Part shown: piece after piece, positions 7,324-15,910 of the stretch | How the letters are laid out: every line of letters starts with the position of its first letter | Numbering within the stretch: position 1 is the stretch's first letter | Source of the DNA: Nocardioides cynanchi | GTDB lineage: Bacteria; Actinomycetota; Actinomycetes; Propionibacteriales; Nocardioidaceae | Direction: 5' to 3' | DNA length: 64,000 bases | NCBI RefSeq assembly: GCF_008761635.1 | Contig: NZ_CP044344.1 | Span: 124,001-188,000 of the forward strand | Translations under genes and position numbers: made by a program | Notes under the pieces: model-generated | What the model was told of the DNA's origin: nothing | The model's database searches: none | The model's input: the letters and a program-made list of their open reading frames with translations, nothing else

Positions 7324-7926
7324 ATGACTGACTCGGCTGACTTCTGGTTCGACCCCCTCTGCCCCTTCGCCTGGATCACCTCCCGCTGGATGCTCGAGGT
7401 CGAGCAGGTGCGCGACGTGAGCGTCAGGTGGCGGGTGATGAGCCTGTACTTCCTGAACAAGGACCGCGACCTCTCCGAGGACTACCAGGCGCGGATCGCC
7501 CGCGGCCTCCCGATCGGCCGGGTGCTGATCGCGACCGAGCAGACGGTCGGCCCCGACGCGCTGGGCCCGCTCTACACGGCGTTCGGCGCGCGCATCCACC
7601 ACGAGAAGCAGGAGCTCGGCCGCGAGCTCGTCGAGGCGGCCCTCGCCGACGCCGGGCTGCCGGCCACCCTCGTGGAGGCGATGGACGACCCGTCGTACGA
7701 CGACGCTCTGCGTGCGTCGCACCAAGAGGCCATGGACCGCGTCGGCGACGACGTCGGCACGCCGACCATCGCCTTCAACGACTCGTCGTTCTTCGGCCCC
7801 GTGCTGTCGAAGATCCCGCGCGGCGAGGACGCCGGGCGGATCTGGGACGGCACGATCGCGCTGGCCGCCTTCCCGTACTTCTTCGAGATCAAGCGCACCC
7901 GCGTCGGCGAGCTCGACTTCAGCTGA
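7324..7926 (+). CDS. DsbA-like oxidoreductase of the mycothiol-dependent nitroreductase type
   Basis: 200 residues. N-terminal [20 protein letters not shown] is the thioredoxin-fold active-site strand of the Rv2466c-like family, which uses mycothiol and flavin-like electron donors to reduce nitro compounds and disulfides. The middle is helical (DA-type insert) and the cis-Pro region [15 protein letters not shown] is present. The active site reads CPFA, so only one redox cysteine is seen in the motif, pointing to a monothiol mechanism with mycothiol or to a different activity. The gene is divergent from pepN over about 117 bp. Confidence 0.85.
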   Translation: MTDSADFWFDPLCPFAWITSRWMLEVEQVRDVSVRWRVMSLYFLNKDRDLSEDYQARIARGLPIGRVLIATEQTVGPDALGPLYTAFGARIHHEKQELGRELVEAALADAGLPATLVEAMDDPSYDDALRASHQEAMDRVGDDVGTPTIAFNDSSFFGPVLSKIPRGEDAGRIWDGTIALAAFPYFFEIKRTRVGELDFS

Positions 7927-7963
7927 CCGGGCGACCGCCGGGAAACCGGTGGCGCGGTCTCAC

Positions 7964-7969
7964 TAGGGT
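7964..7969 (+). promoter_or_regulatory. Leaderless -10 for metG
   Basis: TAGGGT ends seven bases before the metG ATG, with no Shine-Dalgarno between, matching the spacing at clpP1 and ndk. Confidence 0.55.
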
Positions 7970-7976
7970 TGTTGCC

Positions 7977-9800
7977 ATGACCCACGTCCTGTCCGCCGTC
8001 GCCTGGCCGTACGCCAACGGCCCGCGCCACATCGGCCACGTGGCCGGTTTCGGCGTGCCGTCCGACGTCTTCAGCCGCTACATGCGGATGGCCGGTCACG
8101 ACGTGCTGATGGTGTCCGGCACCGACGAGCACGGCACCCCGATCCTGGTCGCGGCGGACGCTGCCGGCGTGTCCGCCAAGCAGCTCGCCGACAAGAACAA
8201 CGCGGTGATCGTGCAGGACCTCCTGGACCTCGGCCTGTCCTACGACCTGTTCACCCGGACCACGACCGGCAACCACTACCGCGTGGTGCAGGAGCTCTTC
8301 ACCACCGTGCACCGCAACGGCTACATGGTGGAGAAGACCACCAAGGGCGCGGTCAGCCCGTCGACCGGCCGCACGCTCCCGGACCGCTACATCGAGGGCA
8401 CCTGCCCGATCTGCGGGTACGGCGAGGCGCGGGGCGACCAGTGCGACAACTGCGGCAACCAGCTCGACCCGACCGACCTGATCGACCCGCGCAGCAAGAT
8501 CAACGGCGAGACACCGACGTTCGTGGAGACCCAGCACTTCTTCCTCGACCTGCCGGCGCTCGCCGACGCGCTCTCGTCGTACGTCCGCGGGCGCGAGGAG
8601 GGCGGCACCTGGCGCCCCAACGTCATCAAGTTCTCCCTGAACCTGATCGAGGACCTCCGGCCGCGAGCGATGACCCGCGACATCGACTGGGGCATCCCGG
8701 TCCCGGTCGACGGGTGGCGGGACAACCCGACCAAGCGGCTCTACGTGTGGTTCGACGCGGTGATCGGCTACCTGTCCGCCTCCATCGAGTGGGCGCGACG
8801 GCTGGCCGAGCAGGACGGCGGCGACCCCGAGCGCTGGCGAGAGTGGTGGAACGACCCGGAGGCCCTGTCCTACTACTTCATGGGCAAGGACAACATCGTC
8901 TTCCACTCGGTGATCTGGCCCGCCGAGCTCCTGGCGTACGACGGGAAGGGTGCGCTGGGTGGCGAGCCCGGGCCGTTCGGCGACCTCCAGCTGCCCACCG
9001 AGATCGTCTCCAGCGAGTTCATGACCATGGAGAGCAAGCAGTTCTCCACCAGCCGCGGTCACGTGATCCTGGTCGGCGACATGCTGGCCCGCTACCAGCC
9101 CGACGCGCTGCGCTACTTCATCTGCGCCGCCGGGCCGGAGACCTCCGACGCCGACTTCACCTGGGCGGACTTCGTCCAGCGCACCAACTCCGAGCTGGTG
9201 GCGGGCTGGGGCAACCTGGTCAACCGCACGGCCACGATGATCGCGAAGAGCTTCGGCGAGATCCCGGCCGCGGGTCCGCTCGAGCCGGTCGACGAGGCCG
9301 TGCTGTCGGCGGTCCGCTCGGCCTTCGGCACCGTCGGAGACCTGGTCGGGCGGCAGCGCCTGCGCGCCGGCATCGCGGAGGCGATGCGCGTGGTCGGCGA
9401 GGTGAACCGGTACCTCACCGCCACCGAGCCCTACAAGATGAAGGACGACGCGCAGCGGGAGCGGCTCGGTACCGTGCTCCACGTGGCGGCCCAGTGCGTG
9501 CTCGACTGCAACACCCTGCTCGCGCCGTTCCTGCCGTTCTCCGCCAACGCCGTGTGGACGACGTACGGCGGCGAGGGCGTGTTCATGCCGATGCCCGTGG
9601 TCGAGCACGTCGAGGACCTCGACCCCGAGGAGGGGGCCGGCCTCCACGTCTACCCGATCATCACCGGCGACTACACCGGCACGCCGCCCTGGGCGAGCCG
9701 GCCGGTCACGGTCGGGGCGAAGGTCGAGAAGCCCACCCCGATCTTCACCAAGCTGGACCCCGGCGTGGTCGCCGAGGAGCTGGCCCGGCTCGCGGACTGA
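7977..9800 (+). CDS. metG: Methionyl-tRNA synthetase
   Basis: 607 residues; start at the ATG following TAGGGT-N7. Charges tRNA-Met in the cytosol. Class I signatures: the HIGH-type motif in [11 protein letters not shown] (about residues 14-24) and a KMSKS-type FSTSR loop (near 356). The CP knuckle holds two CxxC pairs ([18 protein letters not shown]), the zinc-binding form. The anticodon-binding helical domain follows, and the protein ends without an EMAP/Trbp111-like dimerisation domain. Confidence 0.98.
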   Translation: MTHVLSAVAWPYANGPRHIGHVAGFGVPSDVFSRYMRMAGHDVLMVSGTDEHGTPILVAADAAGVSAKQLADKNNAVIVQDLLDLGLSYDLFTRTTTGNHYRVVQELFTTVHRNGYMVEKTTKGAVSPSTGRTLPDRYIEGTCPICGYGEARGDQCDNCGNQLDPTDLIDPRSKINGETPTFVETQHFFLDLPALADALSSYVRGREEGGTWRPNVIKFSLNLIEDLRPRAMTRDIDWGIPVPVDGWRDNPTKRLYVWFDAVIGYLSASIEWARRLAEQDGGDPERWREWWNDPEALSYYFMGKDNIVFHSVIWPAELLAYDGKGALGGEPGPFGDLQLPTEIVSSEFMTMESKQFSTSRGHVILVGDMLARYQPDALRYFICAAGPETSDADFTWADFVQRTNSELVAGWGNLVNRTATMIAKSFGEIPAAGPLEPVDEAVLSAVRSAFGTVGDLVGRQRLRAGIAEAMRVVGEVNRYLTATEPYKMKDDAQRERLGTVLHVAAQCVLDCNTLLAPFLPFSANAVWTTYGGEGVFMPMPVVEHVEDLDPEEGAGLHVYPIITGDYTGTPPWASRPVTVGAKVEKPTPIFTKLDPGVVAEELARLAD

Positions 9801-9817
9801 CCCGGCAGGCGGGCCGG

Positions 9818-10174
9818 TCAGGTCTGCGCAGCGACCTCGCTGATCCGCGGATGGAGCGCGACGGCGTTGACCACGACGGAGAACACCAGCAGGGCCAGCG
9901 CCCAGCCGTGGTGCCCGGCGTCCCACAGGGCCAGCGAGGCCAGGCCGAAGACCAGCACCTTGACCACCTCGCGGCGTCCGCGCTCGCCGTACCTCGCCTT
10001 GGGTGAGGCGAAGAGCCACCAGGCCGTCATCGCCGCCAGCGGGAGGACCACGACCCAGAGCAACCGGGGGTCGGCCACCTGCCAGCCCCAGACGCCGTAC
10101 GCCGCCATCGCTGCCAGCTCGTCGAGGAAGACGAGGCCCAGCACCACCCAGGCGAACCCGGTCACGCGCGTCAC
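9818..10174 (-). CDS. YrdB-family (DUF2568) membrane protein
   Basis: 118 residues with four hydrophobic segments (about 5-24, 38-54, 70-87, 89-107), the pattern of the small YrdB/DUF2568 family, whose role is unknown. GTG start twelve bases after the stop of the Eis-like gene on the same strand, so probably cotranscribed; no clear ribosome binding site is seen. Convergent with metG. Confidence 0.8.
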   Translation of the reverse strand: MTRVTGFAWVVLGLVFLDELAAMAAYGVWGWQVADPRLLWVVVLPLAAMTAWWLFASPKARYGERGRREVVKVLVFGLASLALWDAGHHGWALALLVFSVVVNAVALHPRISEVAAQT

Positions 10175-10186
10175 GCTGGCGGCGGG

Positions 10187-11461
10187 TCAGAAGCCGCGCG
10201 AGGCGTACGGCGGGACGTCGGTACGGAAGGCGCGCCACAGGTCGCTGACGGCGCCGGGGCGGTGCTCGGCGACCAGCCCGGCCCGTCGCATCGCGGCCAG
10301 GTTGCCGCCACCGAGGTACGCCGCGCCGAGGGCGGCGATCGACAGCGACACCTCCGCGTCGTCCTCGGTCCGGGTCGCCTCGGCGGCACCCTGCTCGACC
10401 CTGATCCGCCAGCGGCCTGCGTTCCACGGCGCCGACTCGTCGGCCACCTCGACCACGACGTCGCAGTCGGCCTCGTAGCCGCGGGCGGCCAGGGCCTCCG
10501 GGAGGTCGACCAGCCGCACCCACAGGCTGTCGTAGGTGTTGAGGTTCCCGGTGGCCCGTGGACCGGCGATCCACGAGAGCATCGGGTCGTCCTGGGCGAC
10601 GCCGGTCACCTTGATCGTGCCGGCGAGGTCGAGGTCCACCAACCGTCGCATCAGGGCGAGGTGTGCCGCCGGAGTCGCGTGGTGGGCGTGCACGTCCACC
10701 ACGGCGCCCGGACGGGCGTTGTCCCACTTGTGGGTGCGCCGGAACAACGCGTAGCCGACGTCCCGACCGTCCTGCATCGCGAAGAGGAGGCGCGGCACCT
10801 CCTTGTCACGCACGTCCTCGGGTACGACGTGGGTGAGGTCGGCGAAGAACCCCGGCTCGCCGACGATGGCCCCGACGCACGACGGGGCGACCGCCAGCTC
10901 GCAGGCCCGTCGGCGCTCCGCCATCCCCTCGTCGCTCATGCTCGTCATCCGGGTGACCAGGGCGGCGGCCTCGTCCTCCAGGTGCGGTGCGACGAACGTC
11001 GTACCGCGGCCGAGGTCGACGGAGAGCTCGAGGGACGCCAGGCCGTAGCCGTGCCGGCCGTAGATGCCCGGCTCGCTCGCATGCAGGACCGAGACGTGGA
11101 CGCCCTCGCTCCGGGTCTGCTCGACGTGGTGGCGCATCATCGCGGTCAGCAGCCCGCGACGCCGGTGGTCCGGATGGACACCCACCCAGGTGAGGCCCGC
11201 CACCGGCAGGAGACGTCCGGCGCCGGTGCCGTCGGGTACGGAGAGCTGCATGGGGCGGACCCCGTAGACGCCGGGGTGGAACCGTGGGTCGACATCCGCG
11301 TCGGGGAGCTCGACGACGAACCGCTGGTGCTCCGGGACCCCGAGCAGCAGCGCTTCGGCCGTCTCGTCGCTGACCGGCTCGGAGAACCAGATCAGCAGGT
11401 CGGAGGCCAGGTAGCGGTCGGGGTCGGTCGCGCGCACGACGCGGATCTCGAGGTCGGCCAT
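10187..11461 (-). CDS. Eis-like GNAT acetyltransferase
   Basis: 424 residues from the ATG at 11461. The N-terminal GNAT domain carries the acetyl-CoA loop in VGVHPDHRRRGLLTAMMRHH (about residues 90-109), a second central GNAT-like half follows (FRRTHKWDNARPGAVVDV), and the C-terminal sterol-carrier-like domain ends with RTDVPPYASRGF. The free C-terminal Phe is the catalytic base position in Eis enzymes, which acetylate amines including aminoglycosides. The three-part layout and length fit the family; the substrate is not known. Start choice is by domain completeness. Confidence 0.9.
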   Translation of the reverse strand: MADLEIRVVRATDPDRYLASDLLIWFSEPVSDETAEALLLGVPEHQRFVVELPDADVDPRFHPGVYGVRPMQLSVPDGTGAGRLLPVAGLTWVGVHPDHRRRGLLTAMMRHHVEQTRSEGVHVSVLHASEPGIYGRHGYGLASLELSVDLGRGTTFVAPHLEDEAAALVTRMTSMSDEGMAERRRACELAVAPSCVGAIVGEPGFFADLTHVVPEDVRDKEVPRLLFAMQDGRDVGYALFRRTHKWDNARPGAVVDVHAHHATPAAHLALMRRLVDLDLAGTIKVTGVAQDDPMLSWIAGPRATGNLNTYDSLWVRLVDLPEALAARGYEADCDVVVEVADESAPWNAGRWRIRVEQGAAEATRTEDDAEVSLSIAALGAAYLGGGNLAAMRRAGLVAEHRPGAVSDLWRAFRTDVPPYASRGF

Positions 11462-11528
11462 GCCCTCAAGGAAACCGGGCGGTGGCGCGGGTGTCCAACC
11501 GATTGCGTCCGGCCGGTCCGGCCTGCAC

Positions 11529-12875
11529 TCAGTGCTGGAAGGTCGCCAGCAGCCCGAACGCGCCGGCCACGACCTGCTGCTGCGTGACGCCGTACACCTG
11601 GCGGAGCAGGCGTGGCGTGAGCGCGTCCACGTCGGCACCGGCGTAGTCGGTGCGGTAGGCCCGCATCAGCTCCAGCAGCTTCGCGATGCCGAAGTGCGAG
11701 ACGAGCCAGGTGACGGCGGCCTGCGAGATCGGGTAGTTCACCGAGGGGTCCTCGTTGAAGAGCCCGATGATCGGCAGGGTGCGGTCGGCGTGCATCAGCC
11801 GGTCGTAGAGGTCGGCGGGCACGGTGTACGCCGAGAAGTCGTCGGGGTAGTACTGCACCCAGGTCGCCACCCCCTCGACCAGCCACTTCGGGGACGAACC
11901 GCTGGAGGCGCGCAGGAGGTAGTGGGTGAGCTCGTGCCGCAGGATGCCGGCGTCGTTGACCACCTGGCCCACCAGCTTCGGGTTGACCTTGACCGCGGTG
12001 CCGGCCAACCCCGTGACCTGCTGGCCGAGCGGGTCCGTGGCGGTGACGCCGAACGTCACGGCCGCAGCCTCCTCGGTGCTCAACGAGCTGAAGTCGTAGC
12101 TGAGGCCGTTGGTGGTCGCGTCGACGAGCAGGCGGTACGACGGGGCGACGCCCAGCAGGTGCGCGTCGTAGGCGATGTCGTCGCGGATGGCGGTGCTGAG
12201 GGTGGCGAGCGAGCCCGACTGGGAGCGGTCGACCAGCACCGTCAGCGGACCGACGTGGCGGGCGACGATCGGCACCCCGAACCACGGTCGCTCCTGGGCC
12301 GCGTCGAAGGCGTTGCGGTCGGTGGCCTGGCTCTCGGCCCCGAGCAGCCAGTGCCCGTCGCGGCGCACGAACGTCTGGTCGACGGAGTTGGAGATCGGGC
12401 GGACGAAGGTGCCGGCGAGCTGGAGGTGCTCGACCACGGCCGGATGCAGCACCGGGTCGTGGCCGGGGATCCCGGCCGGGACCAGTGCGGCGCTGGTGTC
12501 GATGCCGTAGCGGAGGTGCGAGACCGGCAGCTGGGCGACGTTGTCGTAGAAGGTCGACTGCTGCTCGACCAGTGCGGGCTGGGTGGGGTCGACCGTGGCG
12601 AGGTAGGCGCTCCGGTCGTGGTCGAGGAGGGCGGAGGCACGGCGCGCGAGCAGGCTCCGGATCGCCCGGAAGTCGGCCGGGCCGGGCTGGAACGACGCCT
12701 TCGTCGAGGCCGCTGTGGAGGCGGTGGGCCCGGTGGGCCCGGTGGGGGAGGCGGGTGACGGCGGAGCCGTCGAGGCGCCGGTGCCGCTGCCACCGCAGCC
12801 GGCGACGAGCAGGGCCAGCCCGGTGGTGGCCACGACCAGGCCGCGGCCGAGCGTCGTCCCCGCGCGCCCGGCCAT
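11529..12875 (-). CDS. Lipoprotein with gluzincin-type (peptidase MA-like) domain
   Basis: 448 residues. A type II signal ends in the lipobox LLVAGCGG (Cys near residue 27), so the protein is anchored to the outer face of the membrane, followed by a Pro/Thr/Ser linker. The C-terminal half holds HELTH (near residue 315) and a downstream WLVEGVATWVQ glutamate helix, the zinc-ligand pattern of peptidase MA-like gluzincins. The N-terminal half resembles an NTF2-like domain only loosely. TAGGAT six bases before the ATG suggests a leaderless mRNA. Substrate unknown. Confidence 0.88.
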   Translation of the reverse strand: MAGRAGTTLGRGLVVATTGLALLVAGCGGSGTGASTAPPSPASPTGPTGPTASTAASTKASFQPGPADFRAIRSLLARRASALLDHDRSAYLATVDPTQPALVEQQSTFYDNVAQLPVSHLRYGIDTSAALVPAGIPGHDPVLHPAVVEHLQLAGTFVRPISNSVDQTFVRRDGHWLLGAESQATDRNAFDAAQERPWFGVPIVARHVGPLTVLVDRSQSGSLATLSTAIRDDIAYDAHLLGVAPSYRLLVDATTNGLSYDFSSLSTEEAAAVTFGVTATDPLGQQVTGLAGTAVKVNPKLVGQVVNDAGILRHELTHYLLRASSGSSPKWLVEGVATWVQYYPDDFSAYTVPADLYDRLMHADRTLPIIGLFNEDPSVNYPISQAAVTWLVSHFGIAKLLELMRAYRTDYAGADVDALTPRLLRQVYGVTQQQVVAGAFGLLATFQH

Positions 12876-12881
12876 GCACGG

Positions 12882-12887
12882 ATCCTA
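12882..12887 (-). promoter_or_regulatory. Leaderless -10 for the lipoprotein gene
   Basis: Minus-strand TAGGAT ends six bases before the ATG at 12875; no Shine-Dalgarno is present. Confidence 0.5.
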
Positions 12888-12931
12888 GACGGGCGGTGCG
12901 CGCTGTCGGGGGTGGCTGGAACACTGTCGGC

Positions 12932-13441
12932 ATGCGCGTCCACCTCGGCACCGACCATGCCGGCCTCGAGCTCAAGCAGCACCTCATCTCGTGGCTGGAG
13001 ACCCACGGCCACGAGCCCGTCGACCACGGGGCGTTCGTCTACGACGCCCAGGACGACTACCCCGTCTTCTGCCTGCGCGCGGCCGCGGCGGTGGCGGCCG
13101 ACCACGGCAGCCTCGGTGTCGTGATCGGCGGATCCGGCAACGGCGAGCAGATCGCAGCCAACAAGGTGAAGGGGGTGCGCGCTGCCCTCGTGTGGAACCA
13201 CGACACCGCCGTCCTCGCCCGCCAGCACAACGACGCCAACGTGATCTCGGTCGGCGGCCGGATGCACACCGTGGAGGAGATGACCGGGTTCGTCGAGCTG
13301 TTCCTCGCCACCCCGTTCTCCGGCGAGGAGCGCCACGTCCGCCGGATCAAGATGCTCACCGACTACGAGGTCACCGGCGACCTGCCCGCCCTGCCGGCCT
13401 CCGCCGAGGGCCACACCGCCACCCCGGACGCCGATGCCTGA
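12932..13441 (+). CDS. rpiB: Ribose-5-phosphate isomerase B
   Basis: 169 residues. Interconverts ribose 5-phosphate and ribulose 5-phosphate in the pentose phosphate pathway. RpiB marks: N-terminal HLGTDHAGLELK, the VIGGSGNGEQIAANKVKGVRAALV segment forming the phosphate and anion pocket, and HNDANVISVGGRMHT. The Gly at the centre of GGSGNGEQ replaces the Cys of the E. coli enzyme, as in the actinobacterial subgroup where a Glu acts as base. The 3' end overlaps the nei-like gene by eight bases, so the two are coupled. Confidence 0.95.
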   Translation: MRVHLGTDHAGLELKQHLISWLETHGHEPVDHGAFVYDAQDDYPVFCLRAAAAVAADHGSLGVVIGGSGNGEQIAANKVKGVRAALVWNHDTAVLARQHNDANVISVGGRMHTVEEMTGFVELFLATPFSGEERHVRRIKMLTDYEVTGDLPALPASAEGHTATPDADA

Positions 13442-14294
13442 GGGTCACACCCTGCACCGGCTCGCCAGCTCGCTGTCGGAGACCTTCGCCGACCGCTCGC
13501 TGCGCGTCAGCAGCCCGCAGGGACGGTTCGCCGGAGAGGCCGCCCAGCTCGACGGGGCACGCCTGGTCACCGCCGAGTCGGCGGGGAAGCACCTGTTCCT
13601 CGACTTCGAGGCCGATCGGGTCGTGCACGTGCACCTGGGCCTGATCGGGGCGTTCGAGGTGCACCGCGACGTGCCCGAGGTCCCCGAGCCGGTCGGGCAG
13701 GTGCGGCTCCGGCTGGTGCACGCGCCGGTCCCGCCCGGCGCCGGCCACCCGTCGTACGCCGACCTGCGCGGAGCCACGCAGTGCGACCTGGTGACGAGCA
13801 GCCGCCGCGACGAGATCGTCGCGAAGCTCGGGCCCGACCCCCTGCGTCCGGACGCCGACCCGCAGCGGGCCTGGCTGCGGATCTCCCGGAGCCCGCGGGC
13901 GATCGGCGACCTGCTGATGGACCAGGCGGTCCTGGCCGGCGTGGGCAACGTCTACCGCGCCGAAATGCTCTTCCGGCACCGCACCCACCCGCTGCGTCCC
14001 GGCCGGACGCTGCGCGTGGGGCAGTGGCGGGCGATGTGGGCCGACCTGGTCGACCTGATGGCCGAGGGAGTGCGCACCGGCCGGATCGACACGGTGCGGC
14101 CCGAGCACACCCCGGAGGCGATGGGCAGGGCACCGCGGGTCGACGACCACGGCGGCGAGGTCTACGTCTACCGCCGCACCGGTCAGCCGTGCCTGGTCTG
14201 CGGTACGACGGTCCGCACCGACGTCCTGGTCGGTCGCAACATCTTCTGGTGCCCCCAATGCCAGCGCCGGTTCCGCTCGCGCGCTCTACAGTGA
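13434..14294 (+). CDS. nei: Fpg/Nei-family DNA glycosylase (Nei type)
   Basis: 286 residues. Base-excision repair enzyme that removes oxidised bases and nicks the abasic site. The catalytic N-terminal proline and glutamate (MPEGH, Nei-type rather than PELP Fpg-type), the helix-two-turn-helix MDQAVLAGVGNVYRAEMLF (about residues 162-180) and the C-terminal zinc finger with CLVCGTT and CPQCQRRF are all present. Translationally coupled to rpiB (start inside its 3' end). Confidence 0.93.
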   Translation: MPEGHTLHRLASSLSETFADRSLRVSSPQGRFAGEAAQLDGARLVTAESAGKHLFLDFEADRVVHVHLGLIGAFEVHRDVPEVPEPVGQVRLRLVHAPVPPGAGHPSYADLRGATQCDLVTSSRRDEIVAKLGPDPLRPDADPQRAWLRISRSPRAIGDLLMDQAVLAGVGNVYRAEMLFRHRTHPLRPGRTLRVGQWRAMWADLVDLMAEGVRTGRIDTVRPEHTPEAMGRAPRVDDHGGEVYVYRRTGQPCLVCGTTVRTDVLVGRNIFWCPQCQRRFRSRALQ

Positions 14295-14325
14295 TCCCCA
14301 CACAGCCGGACGGGACCACACACCG

Positions 14326-15417
14326 ATGACTCCACCCCTCACCGGACGTCTTCCCGCCGCCAGGTCGCGGCGGCGCTGGCGCCAGCTGACCTCGGGCTCC
14401 CAGCCCGATCGGCTGACGCTGATCGCCCTGTTCGTGCTGTCCACCCTGGTCGGGGTGGCGATGCAGATCTTCCCCAACGTCGTGGCCATCACCACGATCA
14501 CGGTGCCGCTGGTGATGGGCAGCCTGTTCCTGGGTCCGCGGCCGCTGCCGTGGTTCGTGGTCTACCAGCTGGTGCTGCTCACGCTGGCGCTGCCCAAGGT
14601 GCCCCAGTTCACCCCGCGGACGACGTCGGCGGTGGTGGTGATCTTCCTGATCGCCCTGCTGATCATGCTCACGTCGTTCCGTCGCTCGCGGCTGGGCATC
14701 GCCGGGAGCATGGGCGAGTCGATGCTGGCCGAGCTCAGCGACCGGATCCAGGGCCAGGGGGTGCTCCCCGAGCTGCCCCGACCCTGGCACGCCGAGTCGG
14801 TGATCCGGTCCTCGGGTGGCTCGCGCTTCGCCGGTGACTTCTTCGTGGTCGGCGACACCGAGACCGGGCGTCTCGACGTGGCCGTGGTCGACGTCTCCGG
14901 GAAGGGCGACCGGGCGGGCAGCCGGGCGCTGCTCCTGGCCGGTGCCATGGGCGGCCTGGTCACCGCGGTCGAGCCCGCCGAGTTCCTCGACGCCACCAAC
15001 GTCTACCTGCTCAACCACCCCTGGCAGGACGGCTTCGCGACCGCTGTCCACCTCAGCCTCGACCTGCGTACCGGTGCCTTCCGGATCTGGACCGCCGGCC
15101 ATCCGCCCGCCCTGCACTGGCGGGCCGGCGCCGGCCGCTGGAAGCCGCTCGACTCCGAGGGGCCGATGCTGGGCCTGATCCCCGACGGCGACTTCGTCTG
15201 CTCCGACGGCGTCCTGCGCCCCGGTGACGCCCTGATGCTCTACACCGACGGCATGGTCGAGACCCGGACCGACGACATCGGGATCGGCATCGACCGGCTG
15301 ATCGGGCAGGCCGACCGGCAGCTGCGCAGCAACTTCACGGGTGGCGCGGCCAAGCTGGTCGATTCCACCGGCAGCCGCGGCGACGACCGGGCGCTGCTTC
15401 TGGTCTGGCGCGACTGA
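14326..15417 (+). CDS. Membrane-bound SpoIIE/RsbU-type PP2C phosphatase
   Basis: 363 residues. Residues 1-30 are basic; about 30-125 hold three to four membrane spans; the rest is a PP2C-like SpoIIE domain with GDFFVV, VAVVDVSGKG (metal-binding aspartates), the TAGHPPALH strand and LMLYTDGMVE. Such proteins dephosphorylate anti-anti-sigma factors or related STAS proteins in stress signalling. No sensor domain other than the membrane region is seen and no STAS or anti-sigma gene is adjacent. Confidence 0.9.
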   Translation: MTPPLTGRLPAARSRRRWRQLTSGSQPDRLTLIALFVLSTLVGVAMQIFPNVVAITTITVPLVMGSLFLGPRPLPWFVVYQLVLLTLALPKVPQFTPRTTSAVVVIFLIALLIMLTSFRRSRLGIAGSMGESMLAELSDRIQGQGVLPELPRPWHAESVIRSSGGSRFAGDFFVVGDTETGRLDVAVVDVSGKGDRAGSRALLLAGAMGGLVTAVEPAEFLDATNVYLLNHPWQDGFATAVHLSLDLRTGAFRIWTAGHPPALHWRAGAGRWKPLDSEGPMLGLIPDGDFVCSDGVLRPGDALMLYTDGMVETRTDDIGIGIDRLIGQADRQLRSNFTGGAAKLVDSTGSRGDDRALLLVWRD

Positions 15418-15548
15418 GGGTGCCCCGGCACGCGCCGTGGAGCGCGGGGCGGAGTGGGTCGCGGCGGGCCCGGTGTGGCACCATGACCACGCGTTGAGCG
15501 TGGGACGGATCCGGCCGGGAGGCAGGGTCCCGAGCGCGGACGACGTGC

Positions 15549-15619
15549 GCGGACGTAGCTCAATGGTAGAGCCTCAGTCTTCCAAACTGATGACGCGGGT
15601 TCGATTCCCGTCGTCCGCT
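15549..15619 (+). tRNA. tRNA-Gly (TCC)
   Basis: A 71-nt cloverleaf: acceptor GCGGACG pairs with CGTCCGC, anticodon stem TCAGT/ACTGA holds loop CTTCCAA (anticodon TCC), and T arm GCGGG/CCCGT encloses TTCGATT. Discriminator T; CCA is not encoded. Confidence 0.97.
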
Positions 15620-15656
15620 CGCTGGTGGATTCCGGAGCCCTCCGGGAGCCGTCACG

Positions 15657-15729
15657 CGGGGCGTAGCGTAGTGGCTAGCGCGCCTGCTTTGGGAGCAGGA
15701 GACCGCAGGTTCGAGTCCTGTCGCCCCGA
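15657..15729 (+). tRNA. tRNA-Pro (TGG)
   Basis: A 73-nt cloverleaf: acceptor CGGGGCG pairs with CGCCCCG, anticodon stem CCTGC/GCAGG holds loop TTTGGGA (anticodon TGG), T loop TTCGAGT. Discriminator A; CCA not encoded. It lies 37 bp after tRNA-Gly, probably in one transcript; a CCGGAG/CTCCGG hairpin lies between them. Confidence 0.97.
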
Positions 15730-15755
15730 CCGATCCGGGTCTGCGCGACCGCGAA

Positions 15756-15786
15756 TTGAGGGGCCTGCGCAGGGGTGCCCTAGGCT
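15756..15786 (+). promoter_or_regulatory. Candidate promoter for tig
   Basis: TTGAGG (15756-15761) and TAGGCT (15781-15786) are separated by 19 bp and would give a leader of about 115 nt before the GTG at 15911. Confidence 0.45.
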
Positions 15787-15910
15787 GGGAAGCGCCGTGC
15801 GGGCGGGTCCGTGACGTCGTCGGTCCCGAGTGGGTCGACGCGTGCGTCCACGTGCCAGGCAGCCCGGCGCCACACCCCACGCATGCCCATGCACACAAGG
15901 AGACACTGCA

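Noticed and set aside
13568..13582. Copy of the 32-bp array core inside the nei-like gene
   Set aside because: The 13-mer CGCCGAGTCGGCG occurs here within coding sequence for AESAG and has no arm or periodic neighbour, so chance is enough.
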